From Clostridium sp. Marseille-P3244 (lineage in GTDB: Bacteria > Bacillota > Clostridia > Lachnospirales > Lachnospiraceae): a DNA stretch of 64,000 nt. The stretch lies in assembly GCF_900120155.1 (NCBI RefSeq), contig NZ_LT635549.1, positions 2,450,688 to 2,514,687 of the forward strand, read 5' to 3'. A model generated the notes under the pieces. The model saw only the letters and a list, made by a program, of their open reading frames with translations. It was not told the DNA's origin and did no database searches. Shown here one piece after another: positions 1-8,286 of the stretch. Position 1 is the first letter of the stretch. Each line of letters begins with the position of its first letter. A program made the translations under genes and the position numbers.

Positions 1-81
1 TATATCCCCGTTATTCCTTACGATCTCCAGAGTCTGGGTCCCGATCGACCCGGTAGAGCCCAGGATACTGATCTTTTTCAT
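1..81 (-). CDS. dxr: 1-deoxy-D-xylulose 5-phosphate reductoisomerase, N-terminal fragment
   Basis: Only the first 27 codons are inside the window; the gene runs off the left edge. The fragment starts MKKISILGSTGSIGTQTLEI, the Rossmann-type NADPH-binding start of DXR (GSTGSIGTQTL motif). DXR converts DXP to MEP, the committed step of the non-mevalonate isoprenoid pathway. An AGAGG site lies upstream of the ATG. It follows cdsA by 29 bp on the same strand, the usual uppS-cdsA-dxr order, so co-transcription is likely. The identification rests on a short but very characteristic motif. Confidence 0.88.
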   Translation of the reverse strand, partial: MKKISILGSTGSIGTQTLEIVRNNGDI

Positions 82-110
82 CTGTCTTATCCTCTTTTCT
101 CTGCCCATGC

Positions 111-929
111 TCACAGCAGGATGGCAAGATAGTATATGATGGGAGCTGTAAAAATGACACTGTCAAACCGGTCCAGGATCCCTCCGTGGCCCGGGATCAG
201 CTTCCCGTAGTCCTTGATATTATGGCAGCGTTTGATGGCCGACGCCGCAAGATCGCCCACCTGGGAGATGGCGCCGCCCACTGCCCCGATAATGGCATAT
301 TCCGCCGGACTCACTCCGGCCGTTCCCCAGTGATTGATGGCAAGGGCATAGAGCATGCCGATCAAAGCTGCGCCGGCAATACCTCCGATACCGCCTTCCA
401 CTGACTTTTTGGGACTCAGTACCGGAGCCATCTTATGTTTCCCGATGAGCATCCCCACACAGTACGCGCAGGTGTCGCATCCCCAGGAACAGACAAAGAC
501 CAGCCATACCGTGAACACGCCGCCGGGAAGATTTCTGGTCTGGTATATATAGGACAGCATTACAGCTACATAAAACAGGCCGAAGAACGCTGCCAGTATC
601 TGCTGTGTATTGTATTTGGGATAGCCGAACACCAGAACCGCCATCTCGCAGACCAGGTATCCCATAAACAGCATCATAAACCATATATGACTGTCTCCCG
701 GGAGCACAGATTCCAAATACACCAGGGTGTAATACCCCGCCGCGAAAATGTATCCCACGATCCCCGGCGGTTTCTTCTCGATCCCGAAGACCCGGTAGAG
801 CTCCCACATCCCGATCAGACTGATAAGGAAAAGGACCCCAAACAATAGCTCCCCGCCGGTGATCACTGTTACCAGAGCGACAGCCACCAACAGGATCCCG
901 CTTATCAAACGCGTCTTAAACATATTCAC
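111..929 (-). CDS. cdsA: Phosphatidate cytidylyltransferase (CDP-diglyceride synthase)
   Basis: The 272-aa integral membrane protein makes CDP-diacylglycerol from phosphatidic acid and CTP, the branch point for anionic phospholipids and phosphatidylethanolamine. Hydrophobic helices fill most of the sequence, starting with a segment at about residues 8-40. The C-terminal part carries the family signature: SAIKRCHNIKDYGKLIPGHG followed by GILDRFDS, with the K-D and HGG-x-x-DR-x-D residues intact at about 232-260. Length is normal for the family. The gene lies 5 bp downstream of uppS and just upstream of dxr, a conserved lipid/isoprenoid block. Confidence 0.95.
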   Translation of the reverse strand: MNMFKTRLISGILLVAVALVTVITGGELLFGVLFLISLIGMWELYRVFGIEKKPPGIVGYIFAAGYYTLVYLESVLPGDSHIWFMMLFMGYLVCEMAVLVFGYPKYNTQQILAAFFGLFYVAVMLSYIYQTRNLPGGVFTVWLVFVCSWGCDTCAYCVGMLIGKHKMAPVLSPKKSVEGGIGGIAGAALIGMLYALAINHWGTAGVSPAEYAIIGAVGGAISQVGDLAASAIKRCHNIKDYGKLIPGHGGILDRFDSVIFTAPIIYYLAILL

Positions 930-934
930 GCCTC

Positions 935-1633
935 CTATACGCCGCCGAAACGCCGGTGTCTGTGATTGTATTCTTCAATAGCCTTTTCCAGTTCTTCTTT
1001 CGTAAAGTCCGGCCACGGCACATCCGTAAAATAAAACTCTGAGTAAGCCAGCTGCCACAGCAGGTAATTGGAAAGTCTCTGCTCACCGCTTGTCCGGATC
1101 AGAAGATCCGGATCCGGTATATCATGGGTATCCAGGTAGGACTCGAAAACTGCCTCGTCGATCTTTCCCGGCTCCAGCTTTCCTTCCACACAGTCTGCCG
1201 CCATCTTTCTGGCCGCCCGCACCAGTTCATCCCTGCTGCCGTAATTCAGCGCAATGGTAAAATTCAGCCCGCCGTTGTTTACTGTGGACGCCTCCAGCTC
1301 CTGTATCCGGCTCTTGATATCCTCATCCAGAGGCGTGATATCACCGATGACCCGGATCTTCATATCATTTTTGGCCGCTGTCTTCAGACAGGTCTTCATA
1401 TAATTGCGCAGCAGGCCCATCAGCGCGGCGACCTCACTGTCCGGCCGGCTCCAGTTCTCTGTAGAAAAGGCGTAGACCGTCAGATATTTAATGCCCATCC
1501 GCCAGGCTTCCTCGCAGATCCGCTCCACATTTTTGCTTCCCTGGGCATGGCCGTAATTTCTCGGCATTCCCTTTGCCCTGGCCCACCGGCCGTTTCCGTC
1601 TAATATGATCGCAATATGCTGCGGTACTTTCAT
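935..1633 (-). CDS. uppS: Isoprenyl transferase (undecaprenyl diphosphate synthase)
   Basis: This 232-aa cytosolic cis-prenyltransferase condenses IPP units onto FPP to give undecaprenyl diphosphate, the lipid carrier for peptidoglycan precursors. The first conserved region, ILDGNGRWA, contains the catalytic Asp at residue 12, and RTSGEQRLSNYLLWQ at about 180-195 with EFYFTDVPWPDF behind it is the IPP/Mg-binding C-terminal signature. Length matches the family (about 230-250 aa). It is followed after 5 bp by cdsA, and preceded at a distance by frr with a hairpin terminator between, so it may have its own promoter or depend on read-through. Confidence 0.95.
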   Translation of the reverse strand: MKVPQHIAIILDGNGRWARAKGMPRNYGHAQGSKNVERICEEAWRMGIKYLTVYAFSTENWSRPDSEVAALMGLLRNYMKTCLKTAAKNDMKIRVIGDITPLDEDIKSRIQELEASTVNNGGLNFTIALNYGSRDELVRAARKMAADCVEGKLEPGKIDEAVFESYLDTHDIPDPDLLIRTSGEQRLSNYLLWQLAYSEFYFTDVPWPDFTKEELEKAIEEYNHRHRRFGGV

Positions 1634-1678
1634 TCTTTCTCCCTCTCAGATATTTTATTACTATTATTACCATTCGAT

Positions 1679-1711
1679 ACAAAAGGGAGCTTGAAATACA
1701 AAGCCCCCTTC
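1679..1711 (-). terminator. Intrinsic terminator/attenuator between frr and uppS
   Basis: Read on the minus strand this is AAGGGGGCTTTG, a short loop, then CAAGCTCCCTTTT: an imperfect stem of about 10 bp ending in four T residues. It lies about 105 bp after the frr stop and 46 bp before uppS. The T tract is short, so partial read-through into uppS-cdsA-dxr is plausible. Confidence 0.5.
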
Positions 1712-1816
1712 TGATATTTCCCCAGTGGTTCTTCACAGAATGTCCCTGGCGCGGCAGATCTTTCCCCGGGCCGGCCGGGCCTCATTTCTTAAAGTTCCGG
1801 TTATACAGAATTCCGG

Positions 1817-2368
1817 TTATACCGTCATGATCTCTTTAGATTTTGCTTCGACCATCTTGTCGATCTTCTCAATGTACTTATCTGTGATCTTCTGAAGCTC
1901 GTCTTCCAGATCCTTGATCCCGTCCTCCGAGATCTCGGTCCCTTTCAGCTTCTTAAACGCCACATTGCCGTCTCTGCGGATATTGCGGACAGCTACCTTG
2001 GCAGCCTCGCCCTTCTTCTTCACATCCTTGGCCAGCTCCTTCCTTCGCTCCTCGGTCAGCTCCGGGAACACAAGACGGATCGTGGATCCGTCGTTCGTCG
2101 GATTGATCCCGATATCAGAGACAAGGATCGCCTTTTCAATCTCTTTTAACATATTCTTTTCCCAGGGCTGGATCTGGATCATGCGGGCCTCGGGAACCGA
2201 CACGTTCGCCACCTGCTGGATCGGTGTCGGAGATCCGTAATAATTCACTGTCAGCTTATCCAGTACATGGGGGTTGGCCCGCCCGGCGCGGATCGTCACC
2301 AGTTCCCCGTCAAGATTATTGATCGTCTTTGTCATCTTTGCGTCATATACTGCCACTTTCTCATTCAT
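1817..2368 (-). CDS. frr: Ribosome recycling factor
   Basis: RRF acts with EF-G to split post-termination 70S ribosomes. The 183-aa length is typical (about 185 aa), and the two halves of the three-helix bundle domain are visible, with [20 protein letters not shown] at about residues 28-47 and the conserved [19 protein letters not shown] at about 113-131. The start follows an AGGAGGGT-like site. It lies 14 bp downstream of pyrH, the near-universal pyrH-frr pairing, so the two are translated from one message. Confidence 0.96.
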   Translation of the reverse strand: MNEKVAVYDAKMTKTINNLDGELVTIRAGRANPHVLDKLTVNYYGSPTPIQQVANVSVPEARMIQIQPWEKNMLKEIEKAILVSDIGINPTNDGSTIRLVFPELTEERRKELAKDVKKKGEAAKVAVRNIRRDGNVAFKKLKGTEISEDGIKDLEDELQKITDKYIEKIDKMVEAKSKEIMTV

Positions 2369-2382
2369 GGTGTAAACCCTCC

Positions 2383-3078
2383 TTATACTGTCACTTTCGT
2401 TCCTGTGAAATTCCCGCTCATTGTCTCCACGATGCTGTTCTCTTCGTTCAGTCCGAAGACCAGCATGGGCATTTTATTCTCAAGGCAGAGAATGGATGCT
2501 GTAAGATCCACTGCCGCCAGCTTTCTGTCGATCACTTCCTGGATCGTGATCTCATCGTATTTTACCGCATCCGGATTCACCTTCGGATCACTGTCATAAA
2601 TGCCGTCGATCGCCTTTGCCAGGAGCATGGCGTCCGCCTCGATCTCAACAGCCCTGAGCACTGCTCCCGTATCCGTGGAAAAATAGGGATGGCCTGTCCC
2701 GCCTGCGAAAAAGACGACCTTTCCTTCTTCCAGCGCCTTCAGTGCCGCATCCTTGGAAAACAGAGAGGTAAATGTGCCGCACAGAAACGGCGTAAATACT
2801 TCTGTCTTCATCCCCACATAGCGGAAGATATCCGATACGTAAATACAGTTCATCACGGTAGCCAGCATCCCGATCTGATCTGCCTTTGTCCGGTCGATGG
2901 TCTCGCTGGTCCTTCCTCTCCAGAAGTTGCCGCCGCCGGTCACGATGGCGACCTGGATCCCGGAATCTGTCAGCTGCTTCACCTGACGGGCAACGCCGAT
3001 ACAGGTGGCCTCGTCAAATCCGGTCTTTTTGTCCCCTGCGAGAGCCTCCCCGCTCAGCTTCAGTAACACTCTTTTCAT
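2383..3078 (-). CDS. pyrH: UMP kinase
   Basis: This amino-acid-kinase-fold enzyme phosphorylates UMP to UDP for RNA, sugar nucleotides and cell wall precursors. The N-terminus [14 protein letters not shown] is the phosphate-binding segment, [10 protein letters not shown] at about residues 45-54 is the GG-N-x-x-RG signature, and the C-terminal region has the DLTAS motif. At 231 aa it is slightly shorter than the usual 235-245 aa, lacking a longer N-terminal extension. It lies upstream of frr. In many Firmicutes rpsB-tsf precede it, but here a ClC transporter gene ends 24 bp upstream. Confidence 0.95.
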   Translation of the reverse strand: MKRVLLKLSGEALAGDKKTGFDEATCIGVARQVKQLTDSGIQVAIVTGGGNFWRGRTSETIDRTKADQIGMLATVMNCIYVSDIFRYVGMKTEVFTPFLCGTFTSLFSKDAALKALEEGKVVFFAGGTGHPYFSTDTGAVLRAVEIEADAMLLAKAIDGIYDSDPKVNPDAVKYDEITIQEVIDRKLAAVDLTASILCLENKMPMLVFGLNEENSIVETMSGNFTGTKVTV

Positions 3079-3102
3079 ATTGTCTGCTCCTTTGTTCTCA
3101 AC

Positions 3103-4668
3103 CTAAAATGAAGTATAACATAAGTTTTCCAATTTGTCATGTATATATCCCGCATCCTGCTCGTCCGTCATGACGGTCAGCCTGTCCCCTGCCATCAGCT
3201 CTGTCTTCCCTTTCGGGATCCGTTCCTCTCCATCCCGCTCAAGCGCTACAAGAAGACAGTTTTTCGGCCAGTTGATCTCCATCACCCGGCGCCCTTCCAG
3301 AACTGATCCGCTCATGATCACAAACTCCGCAGTCACCTTCCGGCCGCCTGCGGATCCGTCCTTCTTTTTTCCCCGGCTTTCCAGCAGTCTGCCCAGGAGG
3401 CTTTCATAGATCGGTTCCGATTTCAACAGCGTTGCCGTGATATACGCGGCTACGGACACGATGGCCAGGGACAGCATCTGGCTGACGGAACCGGACATTT
3501 CAAAGAGAAGGATGATCCCTGTGATCGGAGCGCGCACTACTGCCGTGAAGAAGCCTGCCATGGCAAGGAGGACAAAATTGTTGGTATAGGCGGGATCCAG
3601 ACCGAAAAGTTCTGTTCCCGCCATGGCGAACATCCCGCCCAGCAGCGCTCCCAGTACCAGGAGGGGAAAGAAGATTCCGCCCGGCGCTCCTGAGCCGAAA
3701 CTGACTGCGGAAAAGAGCAGCTTCACCACAAATATAACGGCGGCGGCGCCAAGGAGCATTTCCCCGGCGGTCAGATCCGTGATCAGCCCGCTGCCGGTCC
3801 CCAGCACGGAGGGCATCACCAGCCCCAGTACGCCGGCCGTCAGGAACGCGACCGCCAGCCTTCCCGTTTCATTCAGGAATCCCGGCTTTTTATAAAGATC
3901 CTGGGCCTTCAGCATCACCCGATTATAGGCTGCCCCCGCAAGACCGAGAAGGGCTCCCAGGATCAGAAGCATCCAGTAATGATCCTGGGGCAGTACGTGC
4001 TCCAGCTGAAACTGAAATACCGGATCCAACCCCATGATATGAGAGCAGATATAATCCGCGGTCACCGAGGCAGTCATGACCGACACAAGGATGCTCGCAG
4101 AGAATCCCTTATGTATCTCCTCCAGCGCGAACATCACCCCTGCCAGAGGCGCGTGGAATGCCGCTGCAAGCCCTGCACTGGCTCCGCAGGTTACCAGGTA
4201 GTTCTCCTCTGTCTTCCCCCGGTCCAGCAGTCTGGACACTCCCTGTCCGCTCATGGCGCCAAGCTGGATAGAAGGGCCCTCCCTTCCCAGCGAAAGTCCG
4301 CCCAAAAGACAGAGAAACCCGCCCAGAAACTTTGCCGGAAGAACCTTCTTAAAATCCTGGCTCAGTTTGCCCTGGACTTCTCCTTCTACCTGCGGGATCC
4401 CGCTGCCCGATATCATTGGTTCCCACTTTGCCAGGCGCCCCACGATCACTGCCAGAACAAGAAGAGCCACAAACCATCCCGCGATCCGCAGAGGATCTCC
4501 CTGTATAAACGCAAGCACCAGATCCAGCCACCGGCCCGCATAAGTCAGCGCGATCCGGTACAGCATTACAATCAGACCGGAAACAAGCCCTGTCAGCAGG
4601 CCCTCCCCGATCAGGATCACCGGGAGCCTCTGTATCCGTTTTATCGTATAAGAAGTATTCTTTTTCAT
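3103..4668 (-). CDS. ClC-family H+/Cl- antiporter with C-terminal TrkA_C domain
   Basis: A membrane chloride/proton exchanger of the ClcA type. The anion-selectivity motifs are present: GSGIPQVEGE, GREGPSIQLG with the gating glutamate, and GSGAPGGIFFP. The proton-side acidic pair appears as ALEEIHKGF. After about 12 hydrophobic segments a soluble TrkA_C-like domain occupies roughly the last 85 residues (from FVIMSGSVLEGRRV), a possible ligand-sensing module. I chose the ATG at 4668 (MKKNTSYTIKR) because GAGGGAAG sits just upstream; an 18-codon extension to 4722 is possible but lacks that spacing. It ends 24 bp before pyrH, suggesting read-through into that operon. Confidence 0.9.
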   Translation of the reverse strand: MKKNTSYTIKRIQRLPVILIGEGLLTGLVSGLIVMLYRIALTYAGRWLDLVLAFIQGDPLRIAGWFVALLVLAVIVGRLAKWEPMISGSGIPQVEGEVQGKLSQDFKKVLPAKFLGGFLCLLGGLSLGREGPSIQLGAMSGQGVSRLLDRGKTEENYLVTCGASAGLAAAFHAPLAGVMFALEEIHKGFSASILVSVMTASVTADYICSHIMGLDPVFQFQLEHVLPQDHYWMLLILGALLGLAGAAYNRVMLKAQDLYKKPGFLNETGRLAVAFLTAGVLGLVMPSVLGTGSGLITDLTAGEMLLGAAAVIFVVKLLFSAVSFGSGAPGGIFFPLLVLGALLGGMFAMAGTELFGLDPAYTNNFVLLAMAGFFTAVVRAPITGIILLFEMSGSVSQMLSLAIVSVAAYITATLLKSEPIYESLLGRLLESRGKKKDGSAGGRKVTAEFVIMSGSVLEGRRVMEINWPKNCLLVALERDGEERIPKGKTELMAGDRLTVMTDEQDAGYIHDKLENLCYTSF

Positions 4669-4746
4669 GTTTCTTCCCTCTTTTCTCTTCCTTCCCCGGA
4701 CCGATGCCGGACTGAATTTCATGTGTGGATCCAGAACAATAAAGTA

Positions 4747-5427
4747 TTATAAGATCAATAAAGAAAATATCACCGTGATCAGTCCGCACACTCCGATCGC
4801 AAGGCCGCTTACCGCTCCCTCGATCTCGCCCAGTTCAATGGCTTTGGAAGTGCCTACCGCATGGCTGGACGCCCCGATCGCAAGGCCCGCCGCCACCGGA
4901 TCAGATACCCGGAAGATCCGGATGAGGAACGGAGCCAGGATCCCTCCCAGGATCCCGGTGAAAATAACTGCCGCCACTGTCACCGGCGCTGCTCCGCCCG
5001 CCTGTTCCGCGATGCTGACCGCGATGGGAGTGGTCACGGACTTGGGAAGAAGAGAAACCGTCAGCTCTCTGTCCAGTCCAAAAAGACGGCACATTCCGTA
5101 CACACTTGCCACCGAAGCCGCCGATCCCGCAGTACAGCCTGCCAGAACCGGCAGCCAGTACTGTTTCAGGATCTTGATCTTCGTATATACCGCCACGGCC
5201 AGACATGCGGTGGCCGGACCCAGGAACAGATTGATCACTTCTCCTCCTGCATTGTAAGCATCATAAGGAATTTTAAAAACAAGAAGGACTCCCGCTGTCA
5301 GCACAACAGCAATAATAAGCGGATTGCACAGCGGCGTCCTGAATTTCTGTTCCAGCTTTACCCCGGCAGCAAAGGTCAGGATACTCAGTGATATGCCGAA
5401 ATAAGGGGAAGAAACGATCTCATTCAA
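4747..5427 (-). CDS. lrgB: LrgB/CidB family membrane protein
   Basis: The 226-aa polytopic protein belongs to the LrgB family, which pairs with LrgA and has been linked to control of murein hydrolase activity and, in several Firmicutes and plants, to pyruvate or glycolate transport. About seven hydrophobic helices are visible, and the conserved PKSVTTPIAVSIAEQAGG and GASSHAVGTSKAIELGE segments at about residues 128-145 and 181-197 are diagnostic. Its start overlaps the end of lrgA by 8 bp, indicating translational coupling. The precise substrate in this organism cannot be read from the sequence. Confidence 0.9.
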   Translation of the reverse strand: MNEIVSSPYFGISLSILTFAAGVKLEQKFRTPLCNPLIIAVVLTAGVLLVFKIPYDAYNAGGEVINLFLGPATACLAVAVYTKIKILKQYWLPVLAGCTAGSAASVASVYGMCRLFGLDRELTVSLLPKSVTTPIAVSIAEQAGGAAPVTVAAVIFTGILGGILAPFLIRIFRVSDPVAAGLAIGASSHAVGTSKAIELGEIEGAVSGLAIGVCGLITVIFSLLIL

Positions 5428-5797
5428 TGTCCTGTCCTCCCATTCTTTTTTTCTCGCACCAGCGTGCGGTCCATTTTACCGCCCAAGCAGTCACTGCAAA
5501 GGTAATAACTGTTGAAACAATACAGATAAAAATCAGCTGTGCCAGTTTATCCTTAAGAAGATCAAAATAATTGATCACGCTCACTCCCGCCGGGATAAAG
5601 AAAAATGACATATTGCTCAGAAGAAAATCCGCTTTCTCCTGGATATGCTCCAGTTTCAGAACCCCGGTGACCAGGCACAGAAAAAGCAGGATCATGCCGA
5701 TCACGCTGGCAGGAAAGGTAAAAGGGAGCACTTTCTCCACGGCCACGCTCACCCAGCACACTGTAAAAATGATCCCGGTCTGTTTTATGATCTTCAT
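5420..5797 (-). CDS. lrgA: LrgA/CidA family holin-like protein
   Basis: A 125-aa membrane protein with four hydrophobic segments, containing the family core LPFTFPASVIGMILLFLCLV at about residues 24-43 and FFFIPAGVSVINYFDLL at about 66-82. It is the partner of the overlapping lrgB downstream. The start has an AGGACAGGTT-like site. No LytSR two-component genes are visible nearby, so the usual regulator is not in this window. The C-terminus (KKRMGGQDIE) is hydrophilic and presumably cytoplasmic. Confidence 0.88.
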   Translation of the reverse strand: MKIIKQTGIIFTVCWVSVAVEKVLPFTFPASVIGMILLFLCLVTGVLKLEHIQEKADFLLSNMSFFFIPAGVSVINYFDLLKDKLAQLIFICIVSTVITFAVTAWAVKWTARWCEKKRMGGQDIE

Positions 5798-5940
5798 AAC
5801 CTGTCCTTCCCTTCTCCTACTGATACTCTGTTTATAATATCTCTATTTTTTATATACCCATCGGCCCTAACTAAAATACCACCCGGCACAGATGGATGTC
5901 AACGGTCAGAAAATCCCGGACAAAAGACAGGGCAAAACTG

Positions 5941-5969
5941 TTGACATTTCCCTTCTGTTGTTTTATGAT
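5941..5969 (+). promoter_or_regulatory. Sigma-A promoter of aroF and structured leader
   Basis: TTGACA at 5941-5946 and TATGAT at 5964-5969 are separated by exactly 17 bp, giving a near-consensus promoter about 150 bp upstream of the aroF start. The leader contains an 8-bp hairpin (TTCACACT at 5979-5986 with AGTGTGAA at 6007-6014) and a second short one (TTGCC 6016-6020 with GGCAA 6038-6042). Whether they regulate is not known. The rest of 5798-5940 is the upstream region of lrgA, with TATTAT-like elements on the minus strand but nothing I can assign firmly. Confidence 0.75.
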
Positions 5970-6070
5970 ACTAATGTTTTCACACTTTAAACAGCTAAAA
6001 TTTCACAGTGTGAAGTTGCCGTCAATAATTTTATTCTGGCAATTAATGACCGTTATCCGGCCATTCTGAT

Positions 6071-6108
6071 AAATCAATAGAAATCAATTAAATCAATAGA
6101 AATCAATC
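6071..6108 (+). repeat. Tandem 19-bp repeat just upstream of the aroF ribosome binding site
   Basis: The unit AAATCAATAGAAATCAATT at 6071-6089 is followed at once by the same unit at 6090-6108 with only the last base changed (C). The second copy abuts the CCGGAGGG ribosome binding site of aroF. Each unit itself contains the repeated heptamer AAATCAA. A replication-slippage duplication is the simplest explanation. Confidence 0.85.
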
Positions 6109-6123
6109 CGGAGGGAATTAAAA

Positions 6124-7137
6124 ATGATCATCGTATTAAAACCACATACTACAGAAGAAAATATCACCCGTGTTGAGAACCTTGTCAAAAACAGAGGGCT
6201 TGACACGCATATCGTGCGCGGTACGGAGATGACGATCATCGGCTGTATCGGCGACACGACCCTGATCGATCCCCGGCTGTTTGAGGTGGACAGCTGCGTG
6301 GACAAAGTCATGCATGTACAGGAGCCATATAAACTGGCCAACCGCGCGTTCCATCCCGAGGACTCTGTGATCGACGTGTCCGGGGTCAAGATCGGAGGCG
6401 GGCACATGGGTCTGATCGCCGGCCCCTGCTCGGTGGAGACTTTTGACCAGGTTCTGGAAGTTGCCCGGGCAGCCAAAGCTTCCGGAGCGAACCTGCTGCG
6501 CGGCGGCGCATTCAAGCCCCGTACAAGCCCCTACTCTTTCCAGGGACTGGGACTGGACGGTCTGAAGATCCTGTGCGATGTCAAAGAAGAAGTGGGACTT
6601 CCGATCGTAACAGAACTGATGTCACCTCAGTATCTCGACATCTTTAATGAAAAGGTAGATCTGATCCAGATCGGGGCCCGGAATATGCAGAACTTCGATC
6701 TTTTAAAACAGCTCGGCCAGATCGACCGCCCGGTTCTTCTGAAACGCGGCCTGAACGCCACTTATGAAGAATGGATCATGTCCGCAGAATATATCATGGC
6801 TGCCGGTAATGAAAATGTGATCCTCTGCGAACGGGGGATCCGCACATTTGAGACCTATACCCGGAACACACTGGATCTGCAGAGCATCCCTGTTCTGCAC
6901 AAAAAGACCCACCTTCCCGTGATCGTAGATCCCAGCCACGCAGGAGGAAAATGGTGGCTGGTAGAACCCATGGCAAAAGCCGCTGTCGCGGCGGGAGCCG
7001 ACGGTCTCATGATCGAAGTCCACAATAATCCCGAGTGCGCGCTCTGCGACGGGGCACAGTCGCTGAAACCCGAAAAATACGATTCCCTGATCCGCCAGGT
7101 AAGACAAATTGCAGAAGTTGTAGGAAAAATTGTGTAA
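6124..7137 (+). CDS. aroF: 3-deoxy-7-phosphoheptulonate (DAHP) synthase, type I-beta
   Basis: The first shikimate-pathway enzyme joins PEP and erythrose 4-phosphate. The 337-aa protein has an N-terminal ferredoxin-like regulatory domain (about residues 1-65, MIIVLKPHTTEENITRVENL onward), like Thermotoga DAHP synthase, in which this domain mediates feedback inhibition by Tyr/Phe. The catalytic barrel shows GPCSVE, RGGAFKPRTSPYSFQGLG, LLKRG, ILCERGIRTF and VDPSHAGG, which include the metal and PEP ligands. The start follows GGAGGG. aroB lies 82 bp downstream. Regulation by aromatic amino acids is therefore likely at enzyme level. Confidence 0.95.
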   Translation: MIIVLKPHTTEENITRVENLVKNRGLDTHIVRGTEMTIIGCIGDTTLIDPRLFEVDSCVDKVMHVQEPYKLANRAFHPEDSVIDVSGVKIGGGHMGLIAGPCSVETFDQVLEVARAAKASGANLLRGGAFKPRTSPYSFQGLGLDGLKILCDVKEEVGLPIVTELMSPQYLDIFNEKVDLIQIGARNMQNFDLLKQLGQIDRPVLLKRGLNATYEEWIMSAEYIMAAGNENVILCERGIRTFETYTRNTLDLQSIPVLHKKTHLPVIVDPSHAGGKWWLVEPMAKAAVAAGADGLMIEVHNNPECALCDGAQSLKPEKYDSLIRQVRQIAEVVGKIV

Positions 7138-7164
7138 ACTCTTAAAAAAGGGGACAGGTACTTT

Positions 7165-7189
7165 TTAAAAGGGGTCAGGCCCCTTTTAA
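7165..7189. terminator. Perfect 10-bp hairpin between aroF and aroB
   Basis: TTAAAAGGGG (7165-7174), loop TCAGG, CCCCTTTTAA (7180-7189). The stem contains an A4G4/C4T4 run and so looks like a weak intrinsic terminator on either strand. It overlaps sequence (GGGGACAGGTACTTTTTAAA at 7150-7169) resembling half of the long palindromes at 8287-8638 and 22048-22119, so it may be a decayed copy of the same element. It could reduce aroB expression relative to aroF. Confidence 0.6.
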
Positions 7190-7219
7190 CGGCATTTTCA
7201 GAAAAAGGAGTGTATCACC

Positions 7220-8275
7220 ATGAAAATAACTGTTAATTTAGGCAAAAACACTTATCCGATTTATATTGAAAATGGGATTCTCGCAAAAAGTGGAGATTAT
7301 ATTTCGGAAATCTTCAGCGGCCGGAAGATCATGATCATTTCCGATGATCATGTCTTCCCCCTTTATGGGGAAACACTCCTCCATTCACTGTCTGAGTATG
7401 AATGTTTTTCCCTGATTCTTCCCTATGGTGAACAGACAAAAAATTTTCAGGCACTGCCGCGGATCTACTCCGCTCTTCTGGACGCGAAACTGACCAGAAG
7501 TGATCTTGTCATTGCTCTGGGAGGCGGAGTGATCGGTGATCTGGCAGGATTTGCCGCTGCCAGCTATCTGCGCGGTGTCAGTCTGGTCCAGATCCCCACT
7601 TCTCTTCTGGCTCAGGTAGATTCTTCCGTTGGCGGGAAAGTCGCGGTAGATCTTCCTCAGGGGAAAAATCTGGTGGGTGCATTCTTCCAGCCAAAACTGG
7701 TACTTATTGATCCAACCGTTCTCGACACGCTCCCCGGACATTTTGTCAGCGACGGGATGGGGGAGGTCATCAAATACGGATGTATCAAAGATGCAGAACT
7801 GTTTGCCCGCCTCTGTTCTCAGTCCTCTTTTGAAGGATTAAAGCCCGAACTTCCGGAAATTATCGCGCGGTGTGTGGATATCAAACGGATCCTCGTGGAA
7901 CGGGATCAGTTTGATACCGGTGACAGGATGCTCCTGAATTTCGGACATACACTGGCTCACACGATCGAACAGTATTATCACTATGAACGGGAAAGCCATG
8001 GAGAAGCCGTAGGCATCGGAATGTATCAGATTACAAAATGTGCGGAACGGAAAGGGCTCACCGAACCCGGGTGCGCCGATCAGATCCGCACGGCTCTCAA
8101 GATATACGGACTTCCCGACTCCTGCGGGCTTCCGGCTTCAGAACTGACCGGAGCAATTCTGCTTGATAAGAAAAACCTGAACGGCCGTCTCAATCTGGTA
8201 CTTTTGAAAAAAATCGGAGAGAGTTATGTATATCCTTCCGACATCACATTTTTTGAGAAACTGGAAATGATCTGA
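7220..8275 (+). CDS. aroB: 3-dehydroquinate synthase
   Basis: The 351-aa NAD-dependent enzyme converts DAHP to 3-dehydroquinate, the second shikimate step, and so follows aroF functionally and physically. Visible motifs are GGGVIGDLAGFAAASYLRGV (about residues 103-122), QIPTSLLAQVDSSVGGKVAV (NAD and substrate binding), GMGEVIKYG, and the zinc ligand region NFGHTLAHTIEQ and SHGEAVGIGM. The start follows AAAAGGAG. Length is normal. Base composition is somewhat more A/T-rich than in aroF. Convergent with the molybdenum hydroxylase genes. Confidence 0.95.
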   Translation: MKITVNLGKNTYPIYIENGILAKSGDYISEIFSGRKIMIISDDHVFPLYGETLLHSLSEYECFSLILPYGEQTKNFQALPRIYSALLDAKLTRSDLVIALGGGVIGDLAGFAAASYLRGVSLVQIPTSLLAQVDSSVGGKVAVDLPQGKNLVGAFFQPKLVLIDPTVLDTLPGHFVSDGMGEVIKYGCIKDAELFARLCSQSSFEGLKPELPEIIARCVDIKRILVERDQFDTGDRMLLNFGHTLAHTIEQYYHYERESHGEAVGIGMYQITKCAERKGLTEPGCADQIRTALKIYGLPDSCGLPASELTGAILLDKKNLNGRLNLVLLKKIGESYVYPSDITFFEKLEMI

Positions 8276-8286
8276 AATTGTTCGAG

